Positions 6,178 to 11,923 of a DNA stretch of 12,128 nt are shown in pieces (position 1 is the first letter of the stretch; each line of letters begins with the position of its first letter). The translations under genes and the position numbers were made by a program. The notes under the pieces were generated by a model. It saw only the letters and a program-made list of their open reading frames with translations. It had not been told where the DNA came from and did not search any database. The DNA comes from Chlamydiota bacterium (lineage in GTDB: Bacteria > Auribacterota > UBA3054 > B51-G9): contig QMOL01000051.1 in the NCBI GenBank assembly GCA_003648225.1, positions 1 to 12,128 on the forward strand, in the 5' to 3' direction.

Positions 6178-7452
6178 TCACGCCACTTTTTTAGTTTTAG
6201 AGTAAACGAGTTTCGGTTTCTCTTCTTTGCCGTTAACAAAATTTTCCGTTATAATACATTGCTTGAGATTCGGAATCTCAGGCGCTTCGTACATTAAATC
6301 AGTCATTATGCTTTCCATAAGCGAGCGAAGTCCCCGCGCGCCGGTTTTCCGGTTTATTGCTTCCTCAGCGATTGCGTCAAGAGCTTTCTGCTCGAATTCA
6401 AGTTCAATATCTTCCATTTCAAATAATGCTTTGTACTGTTTAGTAATCGCGTTTTTCGGCTCCGTAAGAATTCTTATCAAATCCTCTTTTGTAAGTTCCT
6501 GTAAAGGTGATGCGCCGGCAAGCCGTCCCACAAATTCCGGTATGAAACCAAAAGCGATTAAGTCTTCCGGTCCTGTTTTTTCGAGGAGTTCATATTTTGA
6601 CAAAGTTTTATTTGCTTCACCGGTAACATCAAATCCCAGTACACCTTTTCCGAGTCGTCTTTCGATGATTTTTTCCAAACCGTTAAACGCGCCGCCGCAA
6701 ATAAACAGAATATTTGTAGTATCAACTTTTATAAATTCCTGATGCGGATGTTTTCTTCCTCCTTTCGGCGGAACATTGCAAATAGTTCCTTCAAGAATTT
6801 TCAGAAGCGCCTGCTGAACACCTTCACCTGAAACATCACGTGTGATTGATACATTATTAGTTGTTCTGCCTATTTTATCGATTTCATCGATGTAAATAAT
6901 TCCCCACTGCGCGCGTTCAATGTTAAAGTCGGCACTTTGCAGAAGCTGCAAAACTATATTTTCAACATCCTCACCTACATAACCTGCTTCAGTCAGAGTT
7001 GTAGCGTCAGCGATTGCGAAAGGAACTTTCAGGAATTTAGCGAGAGTTTTGGCGATCAGAGTTTTTCCTGTACCTGTGGATCCCATCAATAAAACATTAC
7101 TTTTCTCGATATCGACATCAATTTTTTCCTGAAAATTTCTAAGGAGCCGTTTATAGTGATTGAATACCGCAACGGAAATCACGCGTTTGGCCCGTTCCTG
7201 CCCAATAACGTATTTATCAAGATTGTCTTTAATTTCGCGCGGATATTTTATTTCCACCGGCTCAACTTTCTTTGATTTTTTTTCGGGTAACGGTTCAGCA
7301 TAAATAGTCATACAATATCTTATGCAGTCCTCACATATAAATGCGTTTTCGTCAAAGGAGCCGCGTATTGCTTTTGTTCCCATTTTAACTTCATTACCGC
7401 AAAAAGAGCATACAGGTTTTTTTCTTTGTGGTGTGCCCTTCTTTTGTGCCAT
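6178..7452 (-). CDS. clpX: ATP-dependent Clp protease ATP-binding subunit ClpX
   Basis: AAA+ unfoldase that recognises tagged substrates and feeds them into ClpP in the cytosol. At 424 residues it has the standard layout. The N-terminal C4 zinc domain uses Cys15, Cys18, Cys40 and Cys43. Walker A is GSTGTGKT (124-131; usually GPTGSGKT), the pore loop GYVG is at 157-160, and Walker B is IYIDE with Asp189-Glu190. The 'GGRKHPH' second pore loop is present. The ClpP-docking loop reads L-G-F in place of I-G-F within 'KGVLGFDV'. The sensor-2 motif is 'TGARGLR'. The ATG lies 4 bases after the clpP stop, and its SD (AAGGAA, seven bases upstream) lies inside the end of clpP, so the two are tightly coupled. 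Nothing unusual in function. Confidence 0.98.
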   Translation of the reverse strand: MAQKKGTPQRKKPVCSFCGNEVKMGTKAIRGSFDENAFICEDCIRYCMTIYAEPLPEKKSKKVEPVEIKYPREIKDNLDKYVIGQERAKRVISVAVFNHYKRLLRNFQEKIDVDIEKSNVLLMGSTGTGKTLIAKTLAKFLKVPFAIADATTLTEAGYVGEDVENIVLQLLQSADFNIERAQWGIIYIDEIDKIGRTTNNVSITRDVSGEGVQQALLKILEGTICNVPPKGGRKHPHQEFIKVDTTNILFICGGAFNGLEKIIERRLGKGVLGFDVTGEANKTLSKYELLEKTGPEDLIAFGFIPEFVGRLAGASPLQELTKEDLIRILTEPKNAITKQYKALFEMEDIELEFEQKALDAIAEEAINRKTGARGLRSLMESIMTDLMYEAPEIPNLKQCIITENFVNGKEEKPKLVYSKTKKVA

Positions 7453-7456
7453 AATA

Positions 7457-8041
7457 CTATTCCTTGTGACTGATTACTTTATCTACAAGACCATATTCCT
7501 TAGCTTCTTCCGCAGACATAAAGAAATCTCTGTCAGAATCTTTACCAATCTCGTCAACCGATTTCTCGGTCGCTTCAGAAAGAATACTTAAAAGCGTATC
7601 CCTGATTTTTAATATTTCCCGCGCCTGAATGCTGATATCCGATGCAGTTCCCTGCGTACCGCCCCACGGCTGATGAATCATAATACGCGAATTCGGCAGC
7701 GCGTAACGTTTCCCTTTAGTTCCCGCTGCTAATAAAACTGCTCCCATACTTGCAGCCTGCCCTATACAATAAGTGTTAATATCGCATTTGAGGAACTGCA
7801 TTGTGTCATAAATTGCTAATCCGGCTGTTACCGACCCGCCGGGAGAATTTACATACAAGCTTATGTCTTTGTTTGGATCGTCTGATTGTAAAAACAACAT
7901 TTGCGCTACAATCAAATTTGCTATTTCATCATTAATAGCTGTTCCGAGAAAGATTATACGGTCTTTTAAAAGCCGTGAATAAATGTCATAAGCGCGTTCG
8001 GTGCGCCCTGTCGTTTCCAATATCATTGGTACAAGTGGCAT
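7457..8041 (-). CDS. clpP: ATP-dependent Clp protease proteolytic subunit ClpP
   Basis: Serine protease that forms the tetradecameric barrel of ClpXP/ClpAP. Its 194 residues are normal length, with the catalytic triad Ser98 (GQAASMG), His123 (MIHQP) and Asp172 (SDRDFF). The oxyanion and substrate-strand motif 'NSPGGSVTAGLAIYD' and the N-terminal 'ERAYDIYSRLLKDRII' are intact. The ATG has a GGAG SD five bases upstream. It is the first gene of the minus-strand cluster and has its own promoter (8091-8119). Trigger factor (tig), which often precedes clpP, is not found upstream; the DNA there turns to plus-strand genes. Confidence 0.98.
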   Translation of the reverse strand: MPLVPMILETTGRTERAYDIYSRLLKDRIIFLGTAINDEIANLIVAQMLFLQSDDPNKDISLYVNSPGGSVTAGLAIYDTMQFLKCDINTYCIGQAASMGAVLLAAGTKGKRYALPNSRIMIHQPWGGTQGTASDISIQAREILKIRDTLLSILSEATEKSVDEIGKDSDRDFFMSAEEAKEYGLVDKVISHKE

Positions 8042-8090
8042 ATCATCTCCATATATACAGTTAATTTCATTTTGTTTATTTTAGATTTAT

Positions 8091-8119
8091 ATTATAAAAG
8101 AAACGCTCTAAAAAGGCAA
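8091..8119 (-). promoter_or_regulatory. Predicted sigma70-type promoter of clpP-clpX
   Basis: On the minus strand TTGCCT (8119-8114), a 17-base spacer, and a perfect TATAAT (8096-8091). The -10 ends 49 bases upstream of the clpP ATG, leaving room for a leader of roughly 40 bases. No ClpP-type heat-shock operator was recognised. Confidence 0.6.
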
Positions 8120-8197
8120 GATGATTAAAATTTGCGCTTTGCCTTCTGTTCTCACGTAAGTGCCCCGCGCGTGCCGGCGCTATTTAATTTTTATTTC

Positions 8198-8220
8198 GGG
8201 CAACCAACAAAGGCTTGCCC
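8198..8220. repeat. GC-rich hairpin, GGGCAACC / GGCTTGCCC
   Basis: Arms 8198-8205 and 8212-8220 pair with one bulged base around a six-base loop (AACAAA). The minus-strand form (TAGGGGCAAGCC...GGTTGCCC) resembles a family of dispersed intergenic repeats I remember from many bacteria; that is recollection only. No T-run follows on the plus strand, and on the minus strand only an A/T mix follows, so it is not a convincing terminator. Confidence 0.5.
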
Positions 8221-8319
8221 CTACTTGAATATTGATCATTTTTGCTTTAAAAGTGCGCCCGTGGCGTATTGATTATTTAATTGAACATTGGAGTAATTTT
8301 CTCTATTCTGATACGGCAC

Positions 8320-8348
8320 TTGAATATTAAAAAAAAATTCATTATAAT
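8320..8348 (+). promoter_or_regulatory. Predicted sigma70-type promoter of the thioredoxin gene
   Basis: TTGAAT (8320-8325), a 17-base spacer containing an A-tract, and a perfect TATAAT (8343-8348), 51 bases before the thioredoxin ATG. It would also drive the following exported DJ-1-like gene and probably the sugar-phosphate transferase gene. Confidence 0.65.
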
Positions 8349-8399
8349 TTTATACAAGTAAATAATTTTAATTTAAATAAACAAATAAGGTTAAATAAA

Positions 8400-8723
8400 A
8401 TGAGTAACGAAATAAATCTCACAGAAGAAAATTTTAATGAAGAAGTGCTTCAGTCCGATAAACCGGTAATAGTTGACTTTTGGGCAACTTGGTGCGGCCC
8501 CTGCCTGGCTTTCGGGCCCGTATTAGAACAATATGCTGCTCAGCATCCGGAAGTTAAAGCCTGTAAACTTAATGTGGACGACGCTCCGGGAATTGCTCAA
8601 CGATATAATGTTATGAGCATCCCTACAGTTATTTTCTTCAATAAAGGACAGGCTGTTGAAACTGCGGTAGGAAGTATGCCAATCGATATGCTCGCTGAGC
8701 GCGCGGCTTCGGCGTTCGCGTAA
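8400..8723 (+). CDS. trxA: Thioredoxin
   Basis: Small cytosolic dithiol reductant, 107 residues, the normal length. The active site is W31-C32-G-P-C35, the buried Asp is Asp26 (VDFWA), and the cis-proline is Pro75 (MSIPT). The residue after the second active-site Cys is Leu36, where Lys or Arg is common ('CGPCLAFGP'); this may alter partner choice but is compatible with activity. There is one extra Cys55. No signal peptide, so it should stay in the cytosol. Only a weak SD (AAGG) precedes the ATG, but the start fits the family. The exported DJ-1-like gene begins 33 bases after its stop, likely in the same transcript. Confidence 0.95.
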   Translation: MSNEINLTEENFNEEVLQSDKPVIVDFWATWCGPCLAFGPVLEQYAAQHPEVKACKLNVDDAPGIAQRYNVMSIPTVIFFNKGQAVETAVGSMPIDMLAERAASAFA

Positions 8724-8756
8724 AATCATTTTTAAAAATTAATCGCCGGATTTACG

Positions 8757-9359
8757 ATGAAAGCTTGGCTTTTATTTTTTGTGGCGCTATTTTGTATTCC
8801 TCTTGTTATGGCTGGTAATAATTTCAGCCATGACAAGAAAAATTCCGCTTACCCAAAAAATATCGCGATGGTAATCGCTCCCGATCGCTTTCGCGATGAA
8901 GAATTGCGAATTCCTTTAAAAGCATTCAAAAAAGCGGGATTTAAAGTTGTTGTTTTCTCAACATCAACAAAATCAGCAACAGGAATGCTCGGTTATAAAT
9001 TCACTCCCGACAAAAATCTTTCCGAACTTAATGTTAAAAATTTTGATGCAATTGTCTTTATAGGCGGTGGCGGAGCAAATATTTACTGGAATAATAATTT
9101 TTGCCACAAAATTTGTAAAGAAGCCCTTGCACAAAACAAAATCCTCGCCGCTATTTGCATCGCTCCAGTAACTCTCGCAAACGCAGGTGTGCTAAAAAAT
9201 AAGAAAGCAACAGTTTGGGCCGGCGCGAGTAAAAAAATCACGATTCACGGTGCTAAATACACCGGTCAACAATTAACTGTTGACGGGAATATTATTACCG
9301 CAAACGGTCCAAAAGCCGCCGGCAAATTCGCTGCCGCAATCATATCAAAATTAAAATAA
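8757..9359 (+). CDS. Exported DJ-1/PfpI-family protein
   Basis: The 200-residue protein starts with a clear signal peptide (K2, hydrophobic 4-17, likely cut after V-M-A19), so it should be periplasmic. The mature part is a DJ-1/PfpI flavodoxin-like domain: 'IAMVIAPDRFRDEELRIP' at 36-53 with the conserved acidic site, the 'IVFIGGGGA' strand at 99-107, and the nucleophile elbow 'AAICIAPVTLANAG' with Cys134. The tail 'VDGNIITANGPKAA' is also typical. The family contains chaperones, deglycase- or hydratase-like enzymes, and proteases; which applies cannot be read here. Most relatives are cytosolic, so export is the notable point. It follows thioredoxin by 33 bases and ends 5 bases before the next gene, suggesting an operon. 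No clear SD. There are also three other cysteines in the mature region or signal (13, 116, 120). Confidence 0.9.
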   Translation: MKAWLLFFVALFCIPLVMAGNNFSHDKKNSAYPKNIAMVIAPDRFRDEELRIPLKAFKKAGFKVVVFSTSTKSATGMLGYKFTPDKNLSELNVKNFDAIVFIGGGGANIYWNNNFCHKICKEALAQNKILAAICIAPVTLANAGVLKNKKATVWAGASKKITIHGAKYTGQQLTVDGNIITANGPKAAGKFAAAIISKLK

Positions 9360-9364
9360 TCAAA

Positions 9365-10321
9365 GTGATATATTTATATATTGTTGTCTCGGTTTTTCCT
9401 CTTCTTATCTCATATTTCATTTGTAGATTTATAATTTATTTTTCTCACAAAAAAGGACTGCTTGATCATCCAAACGAGTTCCGCCAGCACGACACGCCGA
9501 CGCCTTATTTTGGCGGAATAGCAATTTTTGTATCAATGAGCATTGGGTTTGTTATATTAACTTTTTCTATGGGATTTTTATTTTTTATTGCATTGATAGT
9601 TGTATTTTCATTCTTTTTTATCGCGGGACTTATTGACGATATTTATAAATTATCTTCAATTCCAAAACTTATTATAATAATTGCCGCCTCAATAATCTCA
9701 CCAATATTTTTAACTACATCTATTTTTAATTACTTAATTATTGTTTGCGCTTTAATCTTTTTTACTAACTCATTCAATTTACTCGATAATATCGATGGTC
9801 TATCTGCTTCAACAGCACTAGCGGTATTTCTTGCATTAATAATATACAGATATTATGTGTTTCCTCTTACGGCACCAATTATCATTGCTTTTTTTGCTAT
9901 TGCCGGATTTTTGATCTTGAATTTACCTAAAGCAAAGATTTTTATGGGCGATACAGGAAGTTTACTTGTCGGTGCTTTGTGTGTCATATTCACATTTTTA
10001 AGTTTGGAACATAGAAATATTCTGAATCTTAAAACAATATGTTTTTTTCCTCTTTTCTGGCTGCCTGTTTATGATACTTTCTCCGTTATTGTTGTCAGAT
10101 TAAATGCCGGAAAATCTGTCCTGATAGGTGGAAAAGATCACTTCTCTCATCGCTTGATAAAACGCGGAATGAGCAATCTTACTGTCATTACAATTCTATT
10201 CTTTATAACATTAATCGCCGGTACAGTATCGTTATTTTCTCCACCGCTGTTTAGTGCCGAAATCTTTGTTTTTCTCATAGCTGCATCAACATCTTACGAA
10301 CTATTGACAAGGCAAAAATGA
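9365..10321 (+). CDS. WecA/MraY-family polyprenyl-phosphate sugar-1-phosphate transferase
   Basis: Membrane enzyme of the Glycos_transf_4 family that moves a UDP-sugar phosphate (probably GlcNAc- or a related HexNAc-1-phosphate) onto undecaprenyl phosphate to start surface polysaccharide synthesis. The 318 residues form about nine or ten hydrophobic helices. Motifs in order are D34-HP...RQHDTPTPYFGG (34-51), the Mg-binding Asp91-Asp92, N135-SFN-LLD-NID144-GL, the block 'KIFMGDTGSLLVG' (191-203), and the cytosolic D258-H259-FSH262-RL motif. It lacks the PAMKAL-type features of MraY, so a WecA-like role is preferred. The start is a GTG at 9365, 5 bases after the previous stop; no later start keeps the first helix. 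No SD is visible. The acceptor sugar cannot be told from sequence. No other polysaccharide genes adjoin it. Confidence 0.9.
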   Translation: MIYLYIVVSVFPLLISYFICRFIIYFSHKKGLLDHPNEFRQHDTPTPYFGGIAIFVSMSIGFVILTFSMGFLFFIALIVVFSFFFIAGLIDDIYKLSSIPKLIIIIAASIISPIFLTTSIFNYLIIVCALIFFTNSFNLLDNIDGLSASTALAVFLALIIYRYYVFPLTAPIIIAFFAIAGFLILNLPKAKIFMGDTGSLLVGALCVIFTFLSLEHRNILNLKTICFFPLFWLPVYDTFSVIVVRLNAGKSVLIGGKDHFSHRLIKRGMSNLTVITILFFITLIAGTVSLFSPPLFSAEIFVFLIAASTSYELLTRQK

Positions 10322-10332
10322 AATGATATAAT
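10304..10332 (+). promoter_or_regulatory. Perfect consensus sigma70 promoter for the lipoprotein and GTPase genes
   Basis: TTGACA (10304-10309), exactly 17 bases, TATAAT (10327-10332): both hexamers and the spacer match the consensus. The -35 lies within the last codons of the transferase gene and the -10 just past its stop. The lipoprotein ATG begins 56 bases after the -10, so the last two genes should have strong transcription of their own. Confidence 0.8.
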
Positions 10333-10388
10333 CTCATCACTATATTAATTTAGTAAAGTAATCTTTAAGTATAAATGATAATAATATT

Positions 10389-10790
10389 ATGAAAAACATT
10401 ATTCTCTTTCTTGCATGTATTGGACTCTTGTGCAGCTGTGCTTCAACTAAACCCTCGGGTAAAGTAACTCAGCAGGATCTGAATATGTTTAAAAAAACAT
10501 TCGAAGGAACCCTGCTTAGTAAAAAATTCGTGCCTTACTCACGAAAAGACTCTGTGATAGGAATCCCTTTCTGGACCAAACCTGTTACCGCTAATTATCT
10601 CAAATTAACCGTTATGGATGAAAACGGCAAAATTCGCGAATTTTACGATTATTCTGAAGACAATAATAGAAAAGCTGAACTAAAACAATATAATAATGAG
10701 CTCAATAAAGGCGATCTGGTTATCATCGATATGGGCTTTATCGATGAAGGTAATTCAGAAGAACTTTTCGATTCAGTTACTAAGAAGTAA
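10389..10790 (+). CDS. Small lipoprotein of unknown function
   Basis: 133 residues. A lipoprotein signal peptide (K2, hydrophobic 4-14) ends in the lipobox L-C-S-C17, so it should be lipid-anchored at Cys17 after processing. Ser18 after Ala at +2 suggests no inner-membrane retention signal of the Asp type. The mature part is hydrophilic, mixed alpha/beta in character, with many Lys, Asp and Glu, and no motif that I recognise. It ends in 'DSVTKK'. A strong promoter lies just upstream. The GTPase gene starts 20 bases after its stop, with a heptamer repeat (TAATCCG) filling the gap, so the two are probably cotranscribed. A functional link to the GTPase, for example in metal handling, is possible but unsupported. 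Confidence 0.85.
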   Translation: MKNIILFLACIGLLCSCASTKPSGKVTQQDLNMFKKTFEGTLLSKKFVPYSRKDSVIGIPFWTKPVTANYLKLTVMDENGKIREFYDYSEDNNRKAELKQYNNELNKGDLVIIDMGFIDEGNSEELFDSVTKK

Positions 10791-10806
10791 TCCGTAATCC
10801 GTAATT
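10788..10806. repeat. Heptamer repeat TAATCCG x2 plus TAATT, overlapping the lipoprotein stop
   Basis: Units at 10788-10794 and 10795-10801 are identical, and 10802-10806 is a truncated third. The first three bases are the TAA stop codon of the lipoprotein gene. The array occupies the place where an SD for the next gene would be. Confidence 0.8.
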
Positions 10807-10810
10807 AAAC

Positions 10811-11722
10811 ATGCTTCCCTTAACTTTAATATCCGGTTTTCTCGGCGCGGGAAAAACTTCTTTTTTGTCCCACTTAATAAATACCCGCAAAAAAAACACC
10901 GGTAAACTCGCCGTTATAGTTAATGAATTCGCTTCACTCGGCATCGACGGCACCAGACTACCGGACGGCGATTACGAAAAATGGGAATTAAACAAAGGAA
11001 GCATCTTCTGCATTTGTCTGCGAACTGATTTCATATCTCTGCTTGAAAAAATTGTTAATGAAATTAAACCGGATGAAATATGGGTGGAAGCAACAGGAAT
11101 CGCCGATGTAAGCGAAATTTTTAAAATGATCAGCGTTCCGTTTCTTCGTGATAAATTATATGTTCGCTCAAATATTTGTCTTGTTGACCCAAATACAATC
11201 TTTAAAGTTTTGAAAACTTTGCGTGCGGCATCAGAACAGATAAAACTTGCTGACGCGGTCATTTTGAACAAAACAGACACAGTATCTGAAGAAATACTTT
11301 CCAAAACAGAATTGGAAATTAAAAAATTAAATTCCAGAGCGCCGATTTTCAGAGCAGTTAACGCTAAAATCGATCCCTCAATAATCCCCTGTTTTAATAT
11401 GCCTCGGTTAGATATCGCTAACTCTGTCGGTCACAAACCACAGCCGGTCACTTCAATTTCAATTACTGAAAACTGGTCAATTCCGCTCGAAAAATTCAAA
11501 AGTCTTTGCGAAAAATATAACGAGAAATTCTGGCGGATAAAAGGACGGTTGAAATCTCCGGACGGTTATCTCTGGGTGGAAGGAATTTCAGGAAAAACAA
11601 ACTTCTCAACCTGCCCGGAAAATATCCATCTCCCCGCACCGACATCTCTCGCGATAATCGGTAAAGGGATTAGTAAAGAGGAAGTATTAGAAGAGGTGGA
11701 ATGTTTGAAACTTGAAACTTGA
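10811..11722 (+). CDS. CobW/COG0523-family G3E GTPase, probable metallochaperone
   Basis: 303 residues, a cytosolic P-loop GTPase. Motifs in order are Walker A 'SGFLGAGKTS' (8-17), 'VNEFASLGIDG' (37-47), the metal-motif region 'ELNKGSIFCICLRTDF' with Cys67 and Cys69, the 'WVEATGIAD' Walker-B-like strand (Glu93), and the base-recognition motif N153-K-T-D156. A small C-terminal CobW_C-like domain follows (~215-285; 'KFWRIKGRLKSPDGYLWVEG'). Classic members carry G-C-x-C-C here; this protein has G-S-I-F-C-I-C, so only two cysteines. That may be a distinct subfamily with a different metal or partner. Members insert or deliver Zn, Co, Ni or Fe; the metal is not predictable, and no B12 or nitrile-hydratase genes adjoin. 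ATG start without SD, 20 bases after the lipoprotein gene. The last codons (LKLET) are made of the heptamer repeat TTGAAAC. Confidence 0.9.
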   Translation: MLPLTLISGFLGAGKTSFLSHLINTRKKNTGKLAVIVNEFASLGIDGTRLPDGDYEKWELNKGSIFCICLRTDFISLLEKIVNEIKPDEIWVEATGIADVSEIFKMISVPFLRDKLYVRSNICLVDPNTIFKVLKTLRAASEQIKLADAVILNKTDTVSEEILSKTELEIKKLNSRAPIFRAVNAKIDPSIIPCFNMPRLDIANSVGHKPQPVTSISITENWSIPLEKFKSLCEKYNEKFWRIKGRLKSPDGYLWVEGISGKTNFSTCPENIHLPAPTSLAIIGKGISKEEVLEEVECLKLET

Positions 11723-11745
11723 AATTGGACGTTGGACATTGATTT
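11705..11745. repeat. Heptamer repeat TTGAAAC/TTGGACR, running out of the GTPase gene
   Basis: TTGAAAC at 11705-11711 and 11712-11718, TTGAAA at 11719-11724 (one base short), then TTGGACG, TTGGACA and TTGATTT at 11725-11745. The array covers the last codons and TGA stop (11720-11722) of the GTPase gene and continues downstream. The last five residues of the GTPase are therefore encoded by repeat units, suggesting that the array grew into the gene end. Confidence 0.8.
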
Positions 11746-11751
11746 TGGAGT

Positions 11752-11795
11752 GCAGTAATGAAGAATTTTTGCGAAAGCGGAAATTCATTTACTGC
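11752..11795. repeat. Nested hairpin with GAAA tetraloop, probable dispersed repeat element
   Basis: The outer stem pairs GCAGTAA (11752-11758) with TTACTGC (11789-11795). A small asymmetric internal loop follows, then the inner stem GAATTTTTGC (11763-11772) pairs with GCGGAAATTC (11777-11786) including two G-T wobbles. The loop is GAAA (11773-11776), a GNRA-type tetraloop. It is preceded by GATTTTGGAGT, which I recall as a frequent leader of hairpin repeats in PVC-group genomes (recollection, not searched). No T-run follows, so it is more likely a REP/MITE-like element or mRNA 3'-end stabiliser than an intrinsic terminator. Confidence 0.6.
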
Positions 11796-11797
11796 GA

Positions 11798-11813
11798 CAG
11801 CGATTAATCGCTG
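11798..11813. repeat. Perfect 16-base palindrome CAGCGATTAATCGCTG
   Basis: Self-complementary over all 16 bases, beginning two bases after the nested hairpin and followed by A6. With no loop it suits a dimeric protein site better than an RNA hairpin. It may be part of the same repeat element. Confidence 0.6.
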
Positions 11814-11896
11814 AAAAAACAATAATTGACATGTTTATGCTGCAAATTAGGAAAACGGAGAGGACGGTTGATTAGCATACCGATGCAATCGTGAAT

Positions 11897-11923
11897 TGAT
11901 CTGCCGACCTCAGCGAGGTCAGA
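11897..11923. repeat. Small hairpin GACCTC-AGC-GAGGTC with flanking TCT/AGA
   Basis: The six-base stem 11906-11911/11915-11920 with loop AGC is extended by TCT (11900-11902) with AGA (11921-11923), leaving a three-base bulge on the left arm. No T-run follows on either strand. It could be part of an RNA or repeat; function unknown. Confidence 0.4.

Larger units (their letters stand above)
8042..8399. other. Divergent intergenic region between clpP and the thioredoxin gene
   Basis: This 358-base stretch has no credible gene. It holds a promoter for clpP on the minus strand, one for the thioredoxin gene on the plus strand, a GC-rich patch (about 8160-8180) and a hairpin (8198-8220) in otherwise AT-rich DNA. 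The 11-mer ACTTGAATATT occurs twice (8223-8233 and 8318-8328), the second copy covering the thioredoxin -35 element. No tRNA or riboswitch-like structure was recognised. Confidence 0.7.

Noticed and set aside
6227..6742. Plus-strand 171-codon ORF
   Set aside because: It is the antisense shadow of clpX, which is conserved over this whole stretch; the Ser/Ile-rich product matches nothing recognisable.
11897..11923. Part of a tRNA or rRNA fragment
   Set aside because: Only one short stem is present; no TPsiC or acceptor arms could be built around it.
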